Shown here: piece after piece, positions 63,831 to 64,000 of the stretch
Numbering within the stretch: the first letter of the stretch is position 1
Layout: each line of letters begins with the position of its first letter
DNA from: Clostridium fungisolvens
GTDB taxonomy: Bacteria; Bacillota; Clostridia; Clostridiales; Clostridiaceae
DNA length: 64,000 nt
Reading direction: 5' to 3'
NCBI RefSeq assembly: GCF_014193895.1
Contig: NZ_BLZR01000001.1
Coordinates: 2,418,001-2,482,000 of the forward strand
Notes under the pieces: model-generated
Told to the model about the DNA's origin: nothing
What the model saw: only the letters and a program-made list of their open reading frames with translations
Databases searched by the model: none
Position numbers and translations under genes: made by a program

Positions 63831-64000
63831 TTAATATTTTCCTGCAAACATACTCGCGCCATTATCACCATTATATGGTTGAGCACCTTCCACTGTAACA
63901 TGATATATTACAAGTTTGTACTGCTCCCCTTTAGGGATATTATTTTTAAATGTAAGTATATATACACTTCCTAGTCCATTCTTGGACTCTATTTTAACTA
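63831..64000 (-). CDS. C-terminal fragment of an unidentified protein
   Basis: Open on the minus strand to the window edge; 55 residues end '…VTVEGAQPYNGDNGASMFA' plus GKY and TAA. Beta-strand pattern ('VYILTFKNNIPKGEQYKLVI') suggests the end of an extracellular or carbohydrate-binding module. The start lies outside the window, so no function is given. Confidence 0.6.
   Translation of the reverse strand, partial: VKIESKNGLGSVYILTFKNNIPKGEQYKLVIYHVTVEGAQPYNGDNGASMFAGKY

Noticed and set aside
1..64000. CRISPR arrays, tRNA or rRNA genes, insertion sequences, phage genes, restriction or toxin-antitoxin systems
   Set aside because: I looked for regular direct repeats, tRNA-like cloverleaf ends, transposase and integrase motifs and found none.

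Overview
The window is AT-rich, has strong AGGAGG-type ribosome binding sites and short intergenic hairpins with T-runs. The protein families are those of an anaerobic, fermentative Firmicute. This fits a Clostridium (cluster I) chromosome. No phage, insertion sequence, CRISPR array, rRNA or tRNA was found.

Layout. 1-9700: an arabinan/arabino-oligosaccharide locus. It holds a truncated DUF624 membrane protein, an ArsR-type regulator with an unusual beta-rich C-terminal part, an extracellular GH43 arabinanase lipoprotein, an intracellular GH51 arabinofuranosidase and the AraNPQ-type importer. The surface enzyme would cut arabinan, the importer bring in oligomers (its ATPase must lie elsewhere), and GH51 release arabinose. 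9.7-24.4 kb: housekeeping and signalling genes (cold shock protein, Old Yellow Enzyme, DinB-like protein, soluble MCP, DedA-PAP2 fusion, a trio related to 2-hydroxyacyl-CoA dehydratase activation, Map, DegV, nitroreductase). 24.4-41.4 kb: an oleate hydratase with a TetR regulator; nickel-pincer cofactor genes larC/larE/larB with a NiCoT nickel transporter; an Fe-S aldo/keto reductase with a MerR regulator; AmmeMemoRadiSam genes; two trans-sulfuration enzymes behind a SAM-I riboswitch; and a second, membrane-anchored oleate hydratase. 41.4-50.5 kb: RsgA with an elaborate leader, duplicated-domain membrane proteins, and a panG-panB-panC-panD pantothenate operon. 50.5-61 kb: small accessory genes (GNAT, NUDIX, acyltransferase, hydrolase, methyltransferase, Cys-rich copper-binding protein). 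61-64 kb: a GH1 (phospho-)beta-glucosidase with a divergent GntR/UTRA regulator, then the end of another gene.

Most noteworthy: (i) two copies of a structured element of about 150 nt (20.6-20.8 kb and 62.9-63.0 kb) with paired arms that appear to covary; (ii) an rsgA leader with a consensus promoter, a 10-codon ORF, two terminator-like hairpins and a 22-codon ORF overlapping the rsgA start; (iii) two genes (GH43 and panG) in which the codon at the expected start position is ATT or ATC; (iv) nickel-pincer cofactor genes with no LarA nearby and a histidine-rich LarC; (v) twin TTTACAA-N10-TTGTAAA operators before one oleate hydratase gene; (vi) a MerR operator in a 19-bp promoter spacer. All functions are inferred from reading the sequence. 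No database search was possible.
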